A DNA stretch of 64,000 bases from Phoronis australis (lineage: Eukaryota > Phoronida > Phoronidae). Made by a program: the position numbers and the translations under genes. Under the pieces are notes generated by a model. The model was given only the letters and a program-made list of their open reading frames with translations. It did no database searches and had not been told where the DNA came from. This document shows positions 1 through 12,300 of this stretch, piece by piece (the stretch's first letter is position 1; the number at the start of each line of letters is the position of its first letter). The DNA lies in contig NMRA01000068.1 in assembly GCA_002633005.1 (NCBI GenBank), positions 106,710 to 170,709 on the forward strand, in the 5' to 3' direction.

Positions 1-787
1 ACTGGTGAATGGGGTGGGGAGGGGGGGTAATGCGGCGTTGGAATCATGGACGCCCTGGAATATTGGGAACCCCATTTTGGACACCCTATGTTCGAAATCC
101 TAGATGAAGCCCTGCTGGGGGGCATGGTCTTGAGTAACAATGAACTGTCCTTTTCAAGACCAGAATCACTTCTCATCTGAGCAAGAAGCAAATGAAGTTT
201 TGTAATTACAAGGTGTCTAAGTCAAAAGGTCAATTTCTGTGACGGATCACGAATTTCTTGCCTCTTTAAGCAATGATGACATCATTGGTAATGCAACTCA
301 AAATTTATTACTTTATGCAGATTGACTTGATTCCGTGACCTGTTTGTCTGGCTGAAATCTGTTTTAAATTCTTACTTGGTGGGAGTTTATTGACATGTGG
401 CTTTGAAAAATATTTCATTCTGTTTCAGCATTTAAGTCCTTCACCCAACTCACTGAAACATGAAAAGGGTCGTGGTCTTAGTCTAACAAAATGACTTCAG
501 CAGATCGGGTCATTAGTTCACCGTTTATTCATAATTCTAGAACACTTGGAGATGAAATGATGAAGTGTGGAGTGGAAATCTCGACGGTAAGCTTACTATT
601 GTGTAGTTGAATACATGTTGGGGAAATGAATCCTGGTCCTTATTTACAATTTAGAAAACAAGCTGACTAATACTAATTAATGCACTGTTGTTAAAGTTAG
701 CTTGGAACCAGCCTTCCAACACAATGTCCAGTTATGGTTATGATATTGGTCTCAAAATTTTCTTTAGTCATGGGCTTGGTGTGACAA

Positions 788-1022
788 ATTACAAAAAAGG
801 AAAAGTTTCCAGGTGGTATATCACTTCACAAATCAATAGGTTTGTGTGATAGAAATATTTTTTGTATTGTAAAATTTAACTGAAATAATCATTTTTGCAT
901 GAATAAAGTCTGATAGAATAATGATATAAAAGAGGGAAAAAAAGAGGAAACAGGAAATCAAATATGAGGAAATTGAAACCAAATTGAGGAAATTCTCCCA
1001 AAAGAGGAAACTTTCAAGCCCT
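788..1022 (-). repeat. Dispersed T-rich repeat, inverted copy
   Basis: Read on the minus strand, this stretch has the same word order as 22775-23007 and 32912-33125: a T-rich run with 'TTTCCTC' words, then 'ATTTCTATCACA', then 'CACCTGGAAA', ending in a variant of 'CCAAGCCCTG'. At least four copies occur in the window (also 1210-1387 plus 2725-2805). No coding sequence was recognised. It is a dispersed, probably non-autonomous element of unknown class. Confidence 0.5.
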
Positions 1023-1209
1023 GCTTAGTCACTTTAAAGGTGATTTCATGGTTTTGAATCACTGATAGTTTGTTATTGCTTGTGATTGGGCTCTAGACGC
1101 TGGCTTGTCATTATTGTCATTTTACGGACCGGACCGAGCATGGTCTCAAGGAATGATGAACTGTCATTTCTTTGCTAACCCAGAAATTACCCTAAATCTA
1201 AGTGAGCAG

Positions 1210-1387
1210 AGCTTGGAATTTTCCTTGGTAATAGGATTTCCTCGTTTTGGTTTTGATATTCTCATATATCAATTCCATTTTCCTCTTTTTCATCTCTTTT
1301 TTTATCATTATTTTGCCTTTATTCACGCAAAAACGTTTCTTGCAGTTAAATTTTACAACACAAAAAATCTATCATATGAGCCCTACT
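1210..1387 (+). repeat. Left half of an interrupted dispersed repeat
   Basis: This matches the first part of the repeat at 22775-23007. The match stops at 1387, where a terminal-inverted-repeat element begins, and resumes at 2725 with 'TTTGTAGAACGATAC' through 'CCAAGTCCTGG' near 2800. The uninterrupted copies at 22.8 and 32.9 kb show what the site looked like before insertion. Confidence 0.5.
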
Positions 1388-2724
1388 TACCATACTCGTC
1401 CGCGTTACCGCCCAGGGCGCTTAAATTGGGAAACTAAAAAATCGGGGTGGGCGATTTAAATCGAAATTTTTAGGAAGTCGGGAGTTGTTGCTTACTGCAC
1501 GGAGGAACCGATTTTAACCGAACGGAGCTACACTGACGTGGGATTTCAAGCGTATCGGTTAAAATATAGGTCGGGGCACTGAAGTAACGGACTTCGACGG
1601 CCTGTCCGAGTCGGGATTGGGTTTTTACGTACCTCGGTCGCTGGTGGTCATCACTTCGAACTAATTCCTACATGTAGGTGTGCTTTCAGTTGGGCAAGTT
1701 TCTTGAGAGAAAAGACAGATCAAACAAGACTCCGCTAGTTCGTGGTGTATTTTTAAAGGAGGCACTTGATTGTGTAAAGATTTGCTTCCTGCTGCACACT
1801 TAGGCAACCAAGCACATGCCCTACTGAATACTTTAAACTTAGTTAGGCAACCAAGCAGGTGGTAATGATTGACAGGTCTTCTTATTGAATACTTCGAACA
1901 ATGTAACATTTTTATCCGTTGTACACTATATTTCTTTTTGAGTTCAAAGCCAACACTGCTGTCATTCAAACCACAGCTCAACAATCGGACCATACCACTA
2001 TTAGGCAATAGGGGTACTCGGTCAGCTGCCAAAATAATATAGCAAAAACAAATCTTGTAAAAAGTCAGGCAAATCAAAACTTCAAAAAAATAAGTTTTTG
2101 ACCACATAGAATGTGGACAGAATGTTCGACTGGCGCTAATGACAAGTTGATTTTTTGGGCTCTTGCCTTTGATTGGGCGCTTCCATTTTGGTGTCAGGAG
2201 TGAAAGTCATTAAAAACATGCATTTAACCAAGACGGGAACAGCGACACAAGTTGGTTTGTCACAATGGACCGTGTCTTTTCTCAATATTTCAATGCTCAG
2301 GGTGGTTATGTTTCGTATACTGCCACGGGTAATCACAGAAGGGTTGGCCACGGACGTGATATCCTTGTCAAGTACTGCTTTGCTGGTTCTTCTATATCAA
2401 ATGAAATACATTCGACAAGTGCTCTCAGTGTTCAGTACATGCCGACACGAGTTCCGCGTGTGAGCCAAACAAAACAATTGTATCTCTTTCAGTAAAGGGC
2501 ATGAGAATACGGGTAGTTTACCGTTATAGTAAGGCAAGGTCACGGTTCCGCAAAAACTGATCGATTGTCACAGAAAGGTAAGCGAGTTCCGCACATTTTG
2601 GAATCTTAATTTTGTGCGACGAACATTCACAGAAGCACAGATACTTTTACGGAAGTCTCAATCATGAAAAATTGGGTTGTGGGCGGTAAGCCCAGCATGG
2701 GCTGTAACCCGAACGAGTATGGTA
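1388..2724. mobile_element. Non-autonomous TIR element, 1.34 kb, nested in a repeat
   Basis: It begins TACCATACTCG and ends CGAGTATGGTA. Inside these ends are related blocks containing 'GTTACCGCCCAGG' on the left and, reversed, 'GTTACAGCCCATG' on the right. No transposase domain was recognised, and the open frames at 1661-2107 (minus) and 2173-2495 (plus) look like nothing known. The host repeat is split cleanly around it. Small hairpins near 34.5, 35.3, 36.6 and 39.5 kb and the element at 18905-20417 have related ends, so it belongs to a local superfamily. Confidence 0.6.
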
Positions 2725-2805
2725 TTTGTAGAACGATACATCACCTGAAAATTTTTCCTTTCTTGTCATGGTCATTCCAAGTCCTGGTGAGGAACAAGTT
2801 GAGAC
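2725..2805 (+). repeat. Right half of the interrupted dispersed repeat
   Basis: This continues the repeat that stops at 1387. Words 'ATACATCACCTG', 'TTTTCC' and 'GGTCATTCCAAG' occur in the same order as in the intact copy ending at 23007. Confidence 0.5.
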
Positions 2806-2872
2806 CAATTTAATAGCGTCAAGTAGTCTTACTCAAACGTTGGCTTCATAGACATCACACGCGCTACTGCAG

Positions 2873-5213
2873 CTGACAACTCGACGCCATATTGGAGAGT
2901 GCTACTAGTCACGTGACATGGCTAATTGCCGTGTAAACAAACGGGGTAAATTATCTTTTTCAAAGCGCTATATCTAACACTTAAAGAGGCCAAAGAGTGT
3001 GATTTTTCCAGAAACATACAAAAACATGTGATGTAGCACTTATATGCATTTTTTTTAAGAGTTAATCAGTTGATAGGGAAAATATTAAACTATTAGAAGA
3101 TCGCAACCAGTAACAGATTCTCAAGTGGCCTGAGCGGCTGCACGCCTGTCAATCCACTGCGAGCGTTTTATTTTTTCGTTTTTTCAAGAGAAACCACTAA
3201 GATCGCGCAAATTTATCATTTAATTTGTGTCGTTCGATGCAAAAACATTATAACCAGGAGACGCACCGCTCACACGGGACGTATGGTGCCCCAGTAAGCC
3301 TTTTCATATAGTGTTGAACAATCACCTCGGGTAACTTTGTAAAATTAAAACATGACCCTAGTTGCTTTTAATGGGGTCTAAATTTAATGTGAACTACTGT
3401 GAAAAATGACCTCGTTGGGGTCAAAAAATGAATGACAGGTTTTTAAAGTTCATTAGAGCGTTTTCCCGCTCAGTACAGTGATTTTGAGTGTGTGATAACA
3501 TCTAGCTCCTTTGTTAACTGCCGAGCATAGTCTTTTGTTGGGTAGGACAACATGCAGATAAATTATCTCCCAGGCTTATAAAAGATCACATGTGAACACA
3601 GTCAAACACAGTACGTTGGTACGTTCAGACAGAACAGATTGTCTTCATTTCGCTTGTAGTTGGGTGATTTTGGAGATTCAAAAACTATAAGCTTGTCAGT
3701 ATTTGATCGGCAATTCAGAAATGTCATTGGTTTATGTTCAAACATTTTATAACTTAACTTATTTTTACAGCACAGCGCAGTGAGGATATAAGATATGATC
3801 TTATCGGAGATTAGATCAATTATCGAACAAAAGAGAGTGGACTCTCTAACCCTAATTGCCAGAATGGACTTAATCAGTTGTCACTGTAAGATATTGGCTA
3901 CAGCGGTCATTCGCCCAACTTGTTGTGATATACAACTTAACAAGTTCGACTCAACGGGAGAACGCCGTAATGTAAAAAGCAAAGAACACAGACTCAGTTT
4001 TTTTCCTGTGCATCGCTCGGAATTGCCAACGTACAAATATTCTTCTCTCACGCACGGTATTCCTCTCTCACGAATCTGAAGACCCCTCCCCCTTGATCAA
4101 GCACCAGGCACTTGTTGGCGTTTTGTAGTATCCCCACACCATGTAATTGTGTGCTCACAAAGAGATCAGCCCCGCTCCCATATATTATTTCGGACCGTTC
4201 CTATCCATCCCTGCCCTTAATCTGATATACTTACTGCGCGACCCTCAGCAGAGAAATGTAAAATATATTCTTCTCTCACGCACGATGTCTGCTGCGGGGA
4301 AACCGTTGCATAATGACGGACAGGTTTTCATGGACGTGGGGTCATTTTTTCAAGGGCTGAAAATTCTTCACATTAAATTTAGACCCTGTGAAAAAACTAA
4401 ACGGGTCATTTTTCACGGGGTCATAATTAATGTTACATTTGCTCGGTTGGGTATATTTCCATTCGGTTTTGAGTGGGAAATTCTGTATTTTGGGTAAAGG
4501 TTAGATGCGCAATTCAGTCGTACAGGTTTGATATTTTGGTTACTATGCACTTTACATTTTTGCGCAAGTTCGTCACAAAACAGAGCTCGTAAGGCAAGCA
4601 GTGCAAATGTAAAAAAATTCCAATGTCAACTTCGACATTAGTACAGATTTTGTTTTGAAACAACAGAAAACATCTGATTTTGGAATACAAATTAAGAAAT
4701 GAGTTTTTACTGAGAGCAGTATATGTTTCAATAGAGAATACACTTTTCACTTAGATGTACTGATTTCGATGCCCCGGCTGGCGAGTAAGTTCAGGTATGC
4801 TATTTTTCAGTACAAGTAAAAATACATATGACTGCCATTAATACTAAATATTTACTTAAATATAATTAGCAAGCAGCATTATCATTGGATAACAGTATAT
4901 GCTGGTCAATAATTATCTTTTTAATTGATCTCATAAGGTCTCAGTCACCAAGACTGATGTGTAAACAACGCATATAGTCGTACTGCTTAAGCTTTGGTGG
5001 CAGAACATAAAAGCCTATTTGCAGCACCACTGAACTCCATGGCCGAACCAAAAAACGCATGACTCGTTTGAAGGACCAAAAAAAAAATAACTCTTTGGCT
5101 GCAGGCATAATACTGCGAGCCCCCGCATTTCCTGACTGATGCCGTAGGGCTCCCAGTGTTTTCCGCCATTTTTGTCCTGTATAGCACTCTCCAATATGGC
5201 GTCATATTGACAA
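2873..5213. mobile_element. Possible foldback/TIR element, 2.3 kb
   Basis: A 22-bp inverted repeat with core CCATATTGGAGAGTGC lies at 2883-2904 and, reversed, at 5182-5203. Further inside, 3350-3440 and 4322-4436 form a second, imperfect inverted pair with words GGGTCTAAATTTAATGTGAA and GTGAAAAATGACC. The symmetric nested arrangement suggests one foldback element, but two independent insertions are possible. No protein domain was recognised in it. Confidence 0.45.
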
Positions 5214-5626
5214 CGCGAGCTGCCTGTATCTTAGTGGCATTCGCCCGGTCTATAGTATTAAGATGTTTATGGTTGGCTTCTTAGATGGAATGTGGGTGTA
5301 TAGCCACTTCAGTTTTGTTAGCAATTGATTTGTGGCCGAGGTTGCTTTGGACAGAAAAAATTATCTTGGCACGTAAATGTGCTTTAACTTATGGAAGGAC
5401 CTCATGCAGTGTTAATCAATCTTGCCTATCTATTCCCAAATGGTTCTGATGGAGTCACTGGGGTCACAATGAGTTGACAGTTTGCACGTGGAGACACCTG
5501 TTGAGTTAAACTGCATCAACATATCTTTTTGTGATGTGCTCAACTTTTACATTTAAATTGATTTTTTTTGATACTATTATTTGATAAATTATTGGTACTA
5601 TATTGTGTTTTGAATAATTATAGACC

Positions 5627-5808
5627 TTTTTCACGCAGTCGCCATTTAAGTAGTGAGCCTCTTTGTAGGTTTAAAAAATGATGCTTTTGAGACATAAATA
5701 TAATGAGGCACGCAAAAAGTCATGCTTTACATGGTGATTAAGCGCAGAATTCATTGTTTTTAAAACCTAAAAAGAGGCTCACTTTTATAATGGCGACTGC
5801 GTGAATAG
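5627..5808. mobile_element. Small MITE-like inverted-repeat element
   Basis: The left end TTCACGCAGTCGCCATT followed by GTGAGCCTCTTT is mirrored at the right end (AAAGAGGCTCAC, then ATGGCGACTGCGTGAA). The length of about 180 bp with no reading frame fits a miniature inverted-repeat element. Confidence 0.6.
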
Positions 5809-5812
5809 GGTG

Positions 5813-8800
5813 TATTGTGGACAAATTCTTTCCTGCTCTGCGTACCCTATAGTAATTTCTACTCTTGTTGCAGTGCTTATAACAAGCCCTACCACACAGA
5901 CAACAGCAGGTTCCCCCAAAGTGGACGAGTTCACAGATGCAATCGCTCCAACTAACATCATCCTTCATGTTCTAAATTTCTCATTTACCGCTCGAGTTAT
6001 TGAGAAATTCGCAAAACTGGCATCGAGTCTAAGTGTAGACTTTCTCCAAATAAGCCAAAATTGGACTGTCTGAAGGAGTGAGTTTAGAGAAAATTTGTTT
6101 TGGCGTGCCCTACTTGTGCTATTGTAGTGTACTTTTTCTCTGAATGCATTTACCGTTGTATCAGTAGTATGATTGGCTGTGTGGAGCATTGTTTATGTTA
6201 TTTTATTGATAACAAGTCATAGTAGTAATGAGTTGTGCAATACATTCCTTATTGTTTACTCTACATGCAAGTGTTACCTCAACAGGATCTTCAGTGGCAA
6301 CGTTGTCATCTGACTACACCGGCAGGAAATGGCGTCGGACATGTTTCATTAAACCGTTCATTTTTGCTTTGTCCTGTGAACTCTGTTGTCCAGTGTTGAC
6401 AGATGTTAAGCCAATTAAAACAAGTGTTACGCCGCCCATCTACAAAGTTGTGATTTCTTTTAGCATTACTAGTTGCATGCGTAAATGGCACATATGGCAT
6501 GTGTTATTACATCCCTAAAATAAGAATTGAAAAATGCAGAAGCTGGTAAAGCGTTGAGTGTAATTAAGCTTTGAGCTTGGTAGGAGTGGCCCTTCATCAG
6601 GTACAGACAAATGGTATGAAAGGTCGTCTTATACCAACATGTTTAAAATGTCTTTTTTTACTGCCATTCTGATGGGTATTGAAAAAATAATGTCATTGAG
6701 ATTTCTTTAGATCTCCCGAGAATGGTGGTCTTAATTTTACTGGATTTTGAAGTGTTTTATCAGTTTTTGCATTGCCTTATCTTCTCTGGTTTTGACAAGT
6801 AAGTTTTAAGAATCGAAGCATGTATGTTGCATGCTTGGAGAATTTTAAAATAAAACTGTTGAAGAATATAATGCCTAATGCTGTAATCACAATTTTTCTA
6901 ATCGCAGTCTTATTGTTAAGTGCAGCATTGTAGCATCATGTATGAGGCGAACAACAAATATAGGATATTGATATGCACCCAGGTTGTGCATTGCGTAGAA
7001 CACATTTAAAGGGATGATCATTATTTTAAACATTCCCACCAGTCGGAGCTATACTAGTAAACTAAAGCTAGCCTGGGCAGTGTAACCAAAATCGGAAGCG
7101 TCCGAACATCATCGTCCTCCCCGGCCATGATCATAGAAGTATACCAGTCTAATTTAACAAAGATCTTGCAAGAGTTTTAGGAGATAGAGTCAACGACTAG
7201 AAAAAAAATAAGACTGCCGCTACAGGGTACCACTGACAGTAGTCAGTCACCTGGAAATTGTCAGTTCTTTCCAGAAAAAACCTGCAAATTTTCATGATTC
7301 TGGAGTAGCTTGTCCAACAGATACGGATGCCAAAAGATTCAAAAATAGGTGGTGTACAATACCTCAGACATCTCGAAAATGGGTATGTGTCGTTTCATCG
7401 TTTGATAAATTTGGTGATCGTCCCTCGAGGAATTGCCACTCGGGGATCCGTCAGTCGTCACCATCTGCTACTTTTATTCAAATATAAGTTCCTGCAAGGG
7501 GTTCATGAAATACAGCTGCAGACCCAAAAGCAAAACTGCCACTAGGAGGTGGCCAGGTGGACACCAAAGAAAAAAAATGTAAAACGGCCACTGAGTGGTA
7601 CAGAATACGCCAAATCCATCTGAAAGAGAGAAGGCGGCATCATCCCTGTAACAAAAACCTATTTGCCAAGTTTGACAAAAATCTACCAAGTAACTATGAA
7701 GATGGACTCTAACAAAAAATATAAAATTGTGATTAAGGGGCAAAGTGAGAATTATATTCATAGCAAAATATTTGCCAAATTTCATAAAGATCCTGCAAGA
7801 AATACCATAACAAGACCGCGGGGTTTTGAATTATTTATTTTATTTTATTTATTTAACAATTTCAGGTATGGCTTGCTCATCTTGCATTTTAATCAGCAGA
7901 AATAACTAGTCTATAATTGTATAAATCTTAATTGCTGCTGTGCACAAGGAGTAATGTAAATTAAGTGAAAATTTGTAAGCAAGCAAACCAGTCAACAAAA
8001 TTCAACTAATCAAGTCAACTTAACATTACTTGTACATAGACATTAAGCTGTTTGATGTGACAGTAGTAGATCAAACTAATTTGAAAATACAATTATTAAT
8101 AAAGAGACTACAGACAATTACAGACACAATTTTACCAATAACATAACTTGTACATTAAGGTTCGTTTGGCGAAATATTGAAACTCAAAGTATTCCTGAAA
8201 CATGAGTCATCGACAAACAATACATAAAGTTGCCCTCGTGTGATTCACCTCGGACCATATCCACTGCACTGGTAGCAAATTAATGTTATTGTTGTGAGTT
8301 GCGTATTCAGAGACTCTGCTGGAGGACTTGGATTTAAAGCTAGCACAAGTTTTAACTTTACTATTACTGGGTAAACATTGATACTTCAAAACGAATTGTG
8401 GACATTTGTTTACAATGAAGACAAATTCACCCGAAGCTAACACGAAAACGGGTTGAAACAATGTGAAGCCAGACAAGGTTGATTCGTAACATGAGCAACC
8501 AAACCCAGAGAGGAAGTCCGTCCACACTCGGCATGATGCTGTCTCCACTTTCACAACAGAAAACTGCGTAAAAAGTTGAGATGTGTGAACGAAAAAGAAA
8601 CCAGGGCAGCTTCATCCACTGGGTGGGTTTTCATATGTGCAATATTTGCCTAATGCTCTGTAGGGATAAAATTCAGCAACATGATGTACAAGTTTGCATA
8701 ATACAACATTTGTTATGAACTCTTCCATTTTTTATAGTCAGTGATTAAAATTACTACATTCCTATGAACGGCCGCAGTCTTAGGAATCCCTGCTTCTCTG

Positions 8801-8913
8801 CTGAGCGATGTAGATATTCCAAATGAGTGATACCATGTTGGCAAAGAGTACTCTATACTGAAATTAGAAACAGTAGCAGTCATTAGAATGACATGAAGCA
8901 ATACAGATACATG
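5813..8913. other. Gene-poor stretch downstream of PXMP2 exon 4
   Basis: No convincing exon was found on either strand. It should contain the missing last PXMP2 coding exon and 3' UTR if these are nearby. Around 7130-7200 and 7640-7810 there are fragments of a dispersed repeat with the words 'TTTGCCAAGTTTGAC' and 'AAAGATCCTGCAAG'; related words recur near 11.8, 12.1 and 63.9 kb. An A/T tract near 7830 (repeated TTTAT) is low complexity. Confidence 0.4.
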
Positions 8914-9060
8914 GGCAGCGCACCATAGGGGGCTGAAGGGCTATAGCCCCCCACTTTTTTCAGTGCTACGCCGCACGTGATCTATAGGCAGTGCATCACA
9001 GGGGGGCTGAGGGGGCTTTAGCCCCCCCACTTTTTTCAGTGCTGCTTTGCCCATGAGATA
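8914..9060. repeat. Two tandem copies of a G-rich hairpin unit (73-74 bp)
   Basis: Copy 1 (8914-8986) and copy 2 (8987-9060) each run from GGCAGTGCA-like sequence through a GGGGGCTGA...TAGCCCCCCAC hairpin to TTTTTTCAGTGCT. Both lie about 170-310 bp downstream of PXMP2 exon 4 on the minus strand. The hairpin stem resembles ends of TIR elements, so this may be a tandem pair of short elements. Confidence 0.6.
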
Positions 9061-9226
9061 AAGTAAATTTAACATGAAAGAATAACCATTGCAGCAGAAA
9101 TACAGAAAAAGTGGCTTTAACACACACAGAAGGTCACAGATGTATAGCAGTGTGAAACTGATTGTAGATGGCGCCACTACATCTTAGTGTGGGACTGTTG
9201 CATACACATTTCAGCCTACCACTCAC

Positions 9227-9346
9227 CCGTTGTGGAATGTAGTTGATGTTTATATACTGGAAGACAGTCCATATTCTCCAGTTCATCTTGATGGCCTCCC
9301 ACAAGTTTTGTCGAATCTTTTGCATTGCCTCACTGGAACTTTTTCC
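9227..9346 (-). CDS. PXMP2: PXMP2 exon 4
   Basis: Acceptor GGATTTCAG and donor GTGAGT bound exactly 40 codons encoding ...RQNLWEAIKMNWRIWTVFQ and YININYIPQR. A further exon is expected because the donor is good and the frame would otherwise run on without similarity. Confidence 0.92.
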
Positions 9347-12300
9347 CTGAAATCCACACACAACGAATACATGTATGTGAATCTCTAAACACTACAAGAA
9401 CTCAAATCATCGAAATCACATTAACATTAACATAATTAATGTAATTAAGACGACTTGAATGTAAACATAAGAACAAACTATGAGACAGAGTAAACTATGA
9501 ATAAAAACGAATAGCAACTCACTATCTCATACCGACAATAGTGATGTAAACAAGTTTTTATTGACAGAAAACAGAGACACAGCAACTTAAAATTTGTAAA
9601 GTAGCAAAATTAATAATAGATAACAGGTAACATTATGACATCAGTCCAAACATACCTCCAGTATAGCTACAACGTAGAACAACAGAAACAAAAATGGTGG
9701 AGCAAAGACAAGTCTGTCTATGACAACCCTCTTGATCGTAGAATAGTTCTCAGATTTGGGTACAAGAACATCAAGGTATTTGTAGAAGTAGTGGGTGACA
9801 GGTCCTGTGAAGCCCCCGCTGCAAAAGAACAGAAGATACAACTTAATATACTACACACTGAACAACTTAATTAGCTTTTTACAAAATTTCAGAAATAAGA
9901 TAAGACATAGTTGTTATGTTATCCTCTGCCAATGTTATGTTCTGATTGGTTGCCTAATGCTGGACTATGGCGATCAACCAATGAGGGTTTGGATACCCAG
10001 GTTATGTTCCATCCACCACTTAGTCTTCACATTTCTGTTAATAGGATAACATGTTACTTTTTTACTTTAAGAGATAAATGGCAAGTGCTACATGGTTTGG
10101 ATCAGCATTGAGGTTTGCTTATTTCTCGAGCCAAGACTAGTTTTATTCCAATTTGGACCCTACTTTTAACATCTGGGTAGGTAGGCAGGCAAACGATTTT
10201 TTGGTACTTCAAAAATCAAGAATGTTTGAAATGTGCCATATACTTCAAACACCAAGCGATCCTCAACATGAAACCTAGATACTTAGGTAGCAAGTTTAAT
10301 TTTTATGACAAAATTCAACCAAGTAATTGTAAATGCCATTGTGGTAACAAATTTTTTCTATTGCTTTTAACTTGTTCCTACCCGAGCAGTTGTTACTGAC
10401 GTGTACCTGCTGCTGGTTGGTTCTTCTTGGACTTTCTAATATTTTTCATCCAATGAGTGACGAACTCTTCAGGTAAATTGAGAAATTGACAACAGGAGGG
10501 CATGAACATTTAGCCATGTCAGATTATTTTTGCCAATTTTTAATTTATGTAACAACTGACCCAAGCAACGAGTAAGGACCAATTATCTGTCACCAATCAA
10601 GCAAAGATGATTACATCACTTTTACAGAGATATAAATAAAAAGTCGGTGGAATTTTGTTTATAAAATTTATCTGAGTCGGCCTTTTTAGAGGGTCGATCG
10701 CAACCATGGAAACAAATTTAATTCTTATTTTGACCCAACCTAGTGACACGCAAAGTAAATATATTTTATTTCCAATAGAAAAAGGATAGTACTTTATTTA
10801 TGTTATAAATGAATGTGGGCCTACTGGATTTATTGCAAAACAAGAATGTTTCTCGTAATCTGAGATCATTCTCCAAAGTAGATACTCGGCCATTTAGAAT
10901 GCAATTAACACATGCACTGCATTTTGTTGGATTTGGTAAACAGCACGGAATTCAGTCAAAAAATTAACAAATATTGTGAATAATGAAAAAGTTGATTTTA
11001 TTGCTGTTTTAAAAGTATAGGACCTTGGAAGAAGTCCAAATTTGGCAAACTTTGAATAACGAATCTTAGATATGACGGATCGGATTTACATCAAATCGTC
11101 AGATACTATGCTTCATCCACTGGTCATCGAAACGCTGTGAAGGAATTGTTTGTTCTATTTCAGCATATCAAAAATATGCCACTTTCATGATTTTTATGAA
11201 AAAATCAAAAACTGCAGGAAACCACAACAATACTTTGACAATTATCCTTTTATCACAACCTTTTTGTCAAATTATGGGGTAGTTCATGGAAGTATTATGT
11301 AGTCGGTTACCCGGATCGTGGTTTAACAGTAAACAGTCAGATAGTTGACCAACAAGGTAGCAGCAGCAGGAATTTGATGGATTAGAGCAGCATAAAAACA
11401 AACACAGTCACTGAGTTTGTGCTGACACACAAAGTTCATTAACTCTAACTACAATATATATAGTGAATAAAAATATGCGTGGGTTTTAAGAGCAAAGCAA
11501 CAACAATGTTGGAAGATGATATGAACATGAATGAAGTGTGGACAGCTGTCTGCCATGTTGGGTTTCACTTTGAGTAGATACTGGTCAATGATATAGTAAA
11601 CAAAACACAAGGAGGTCCGGAATGGTTACATAACATAAATTGTTTTGTTGGACACTTGTATGTCAAAGGAAATGATTAAACTTGCACTTAATTTAAACTT
11701 CATGAGAATTCATGACACACATTTCATGAAAATCTATCAAGAAACTGCACAGAGAAAGTTGCCATTAGGGCACACAGCGTTAGTTGGATCCGTGCGAAAA
11801 TCATCATCGCCTGTTGTCACCTCCATATACTTGCCAAATTTAACAAAGATCCTGCAAAGGGTTTAAGATATACACCCATGCACAAAAACAAAAAATGCCA
11901 CTAGGGGATGCCACAGTAGTCGGATTTGTCAAAAAATAATCATCAGACCTTCCCTTCCCAGTAGCAACAGATACGAATTTTCATAATAATCTTTGGAGCA
12001 GTTTGACTGATAGAGAGGCAGATGAAAACAGTAAAATAGTTACCAGGTGGTGTAATCCATCCAAGATGGCGTCCCCTCCCTAATACAAACCTATTTACCA
12101 AACTTCATAAAGATCCATTTAGGAAAACGGAAGATACAGTCTAGGCAAATGTGAAAAATTAAAATTGCCACTAGAAGACACCCCAGTACCTCGANCATGT
12201 CTACATAGTTTTATGAACATTCATCCAGGAGTTTTGGATGTACAGAAGAGGACCCAGACAGATGCCGGAGTAACGCTGGAAGTCAGTTCCAATCAGACCG

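Noticed and set aside
8941-9177. Minus-strand frame with LFLYFCCNGYSF as the missing last exon of PXMP2
   Set aside because: Hydrophobic but does not align with the expected FRVLFAN...WYAYL ending and lacks a suitable acceptor; part of it is repeat.
9635-9874. Plus-strand frame at PXMP2 exon 3
   Set aside because: It is the antisense shadow of a conserved exon with proper splice sites on the minus strand.
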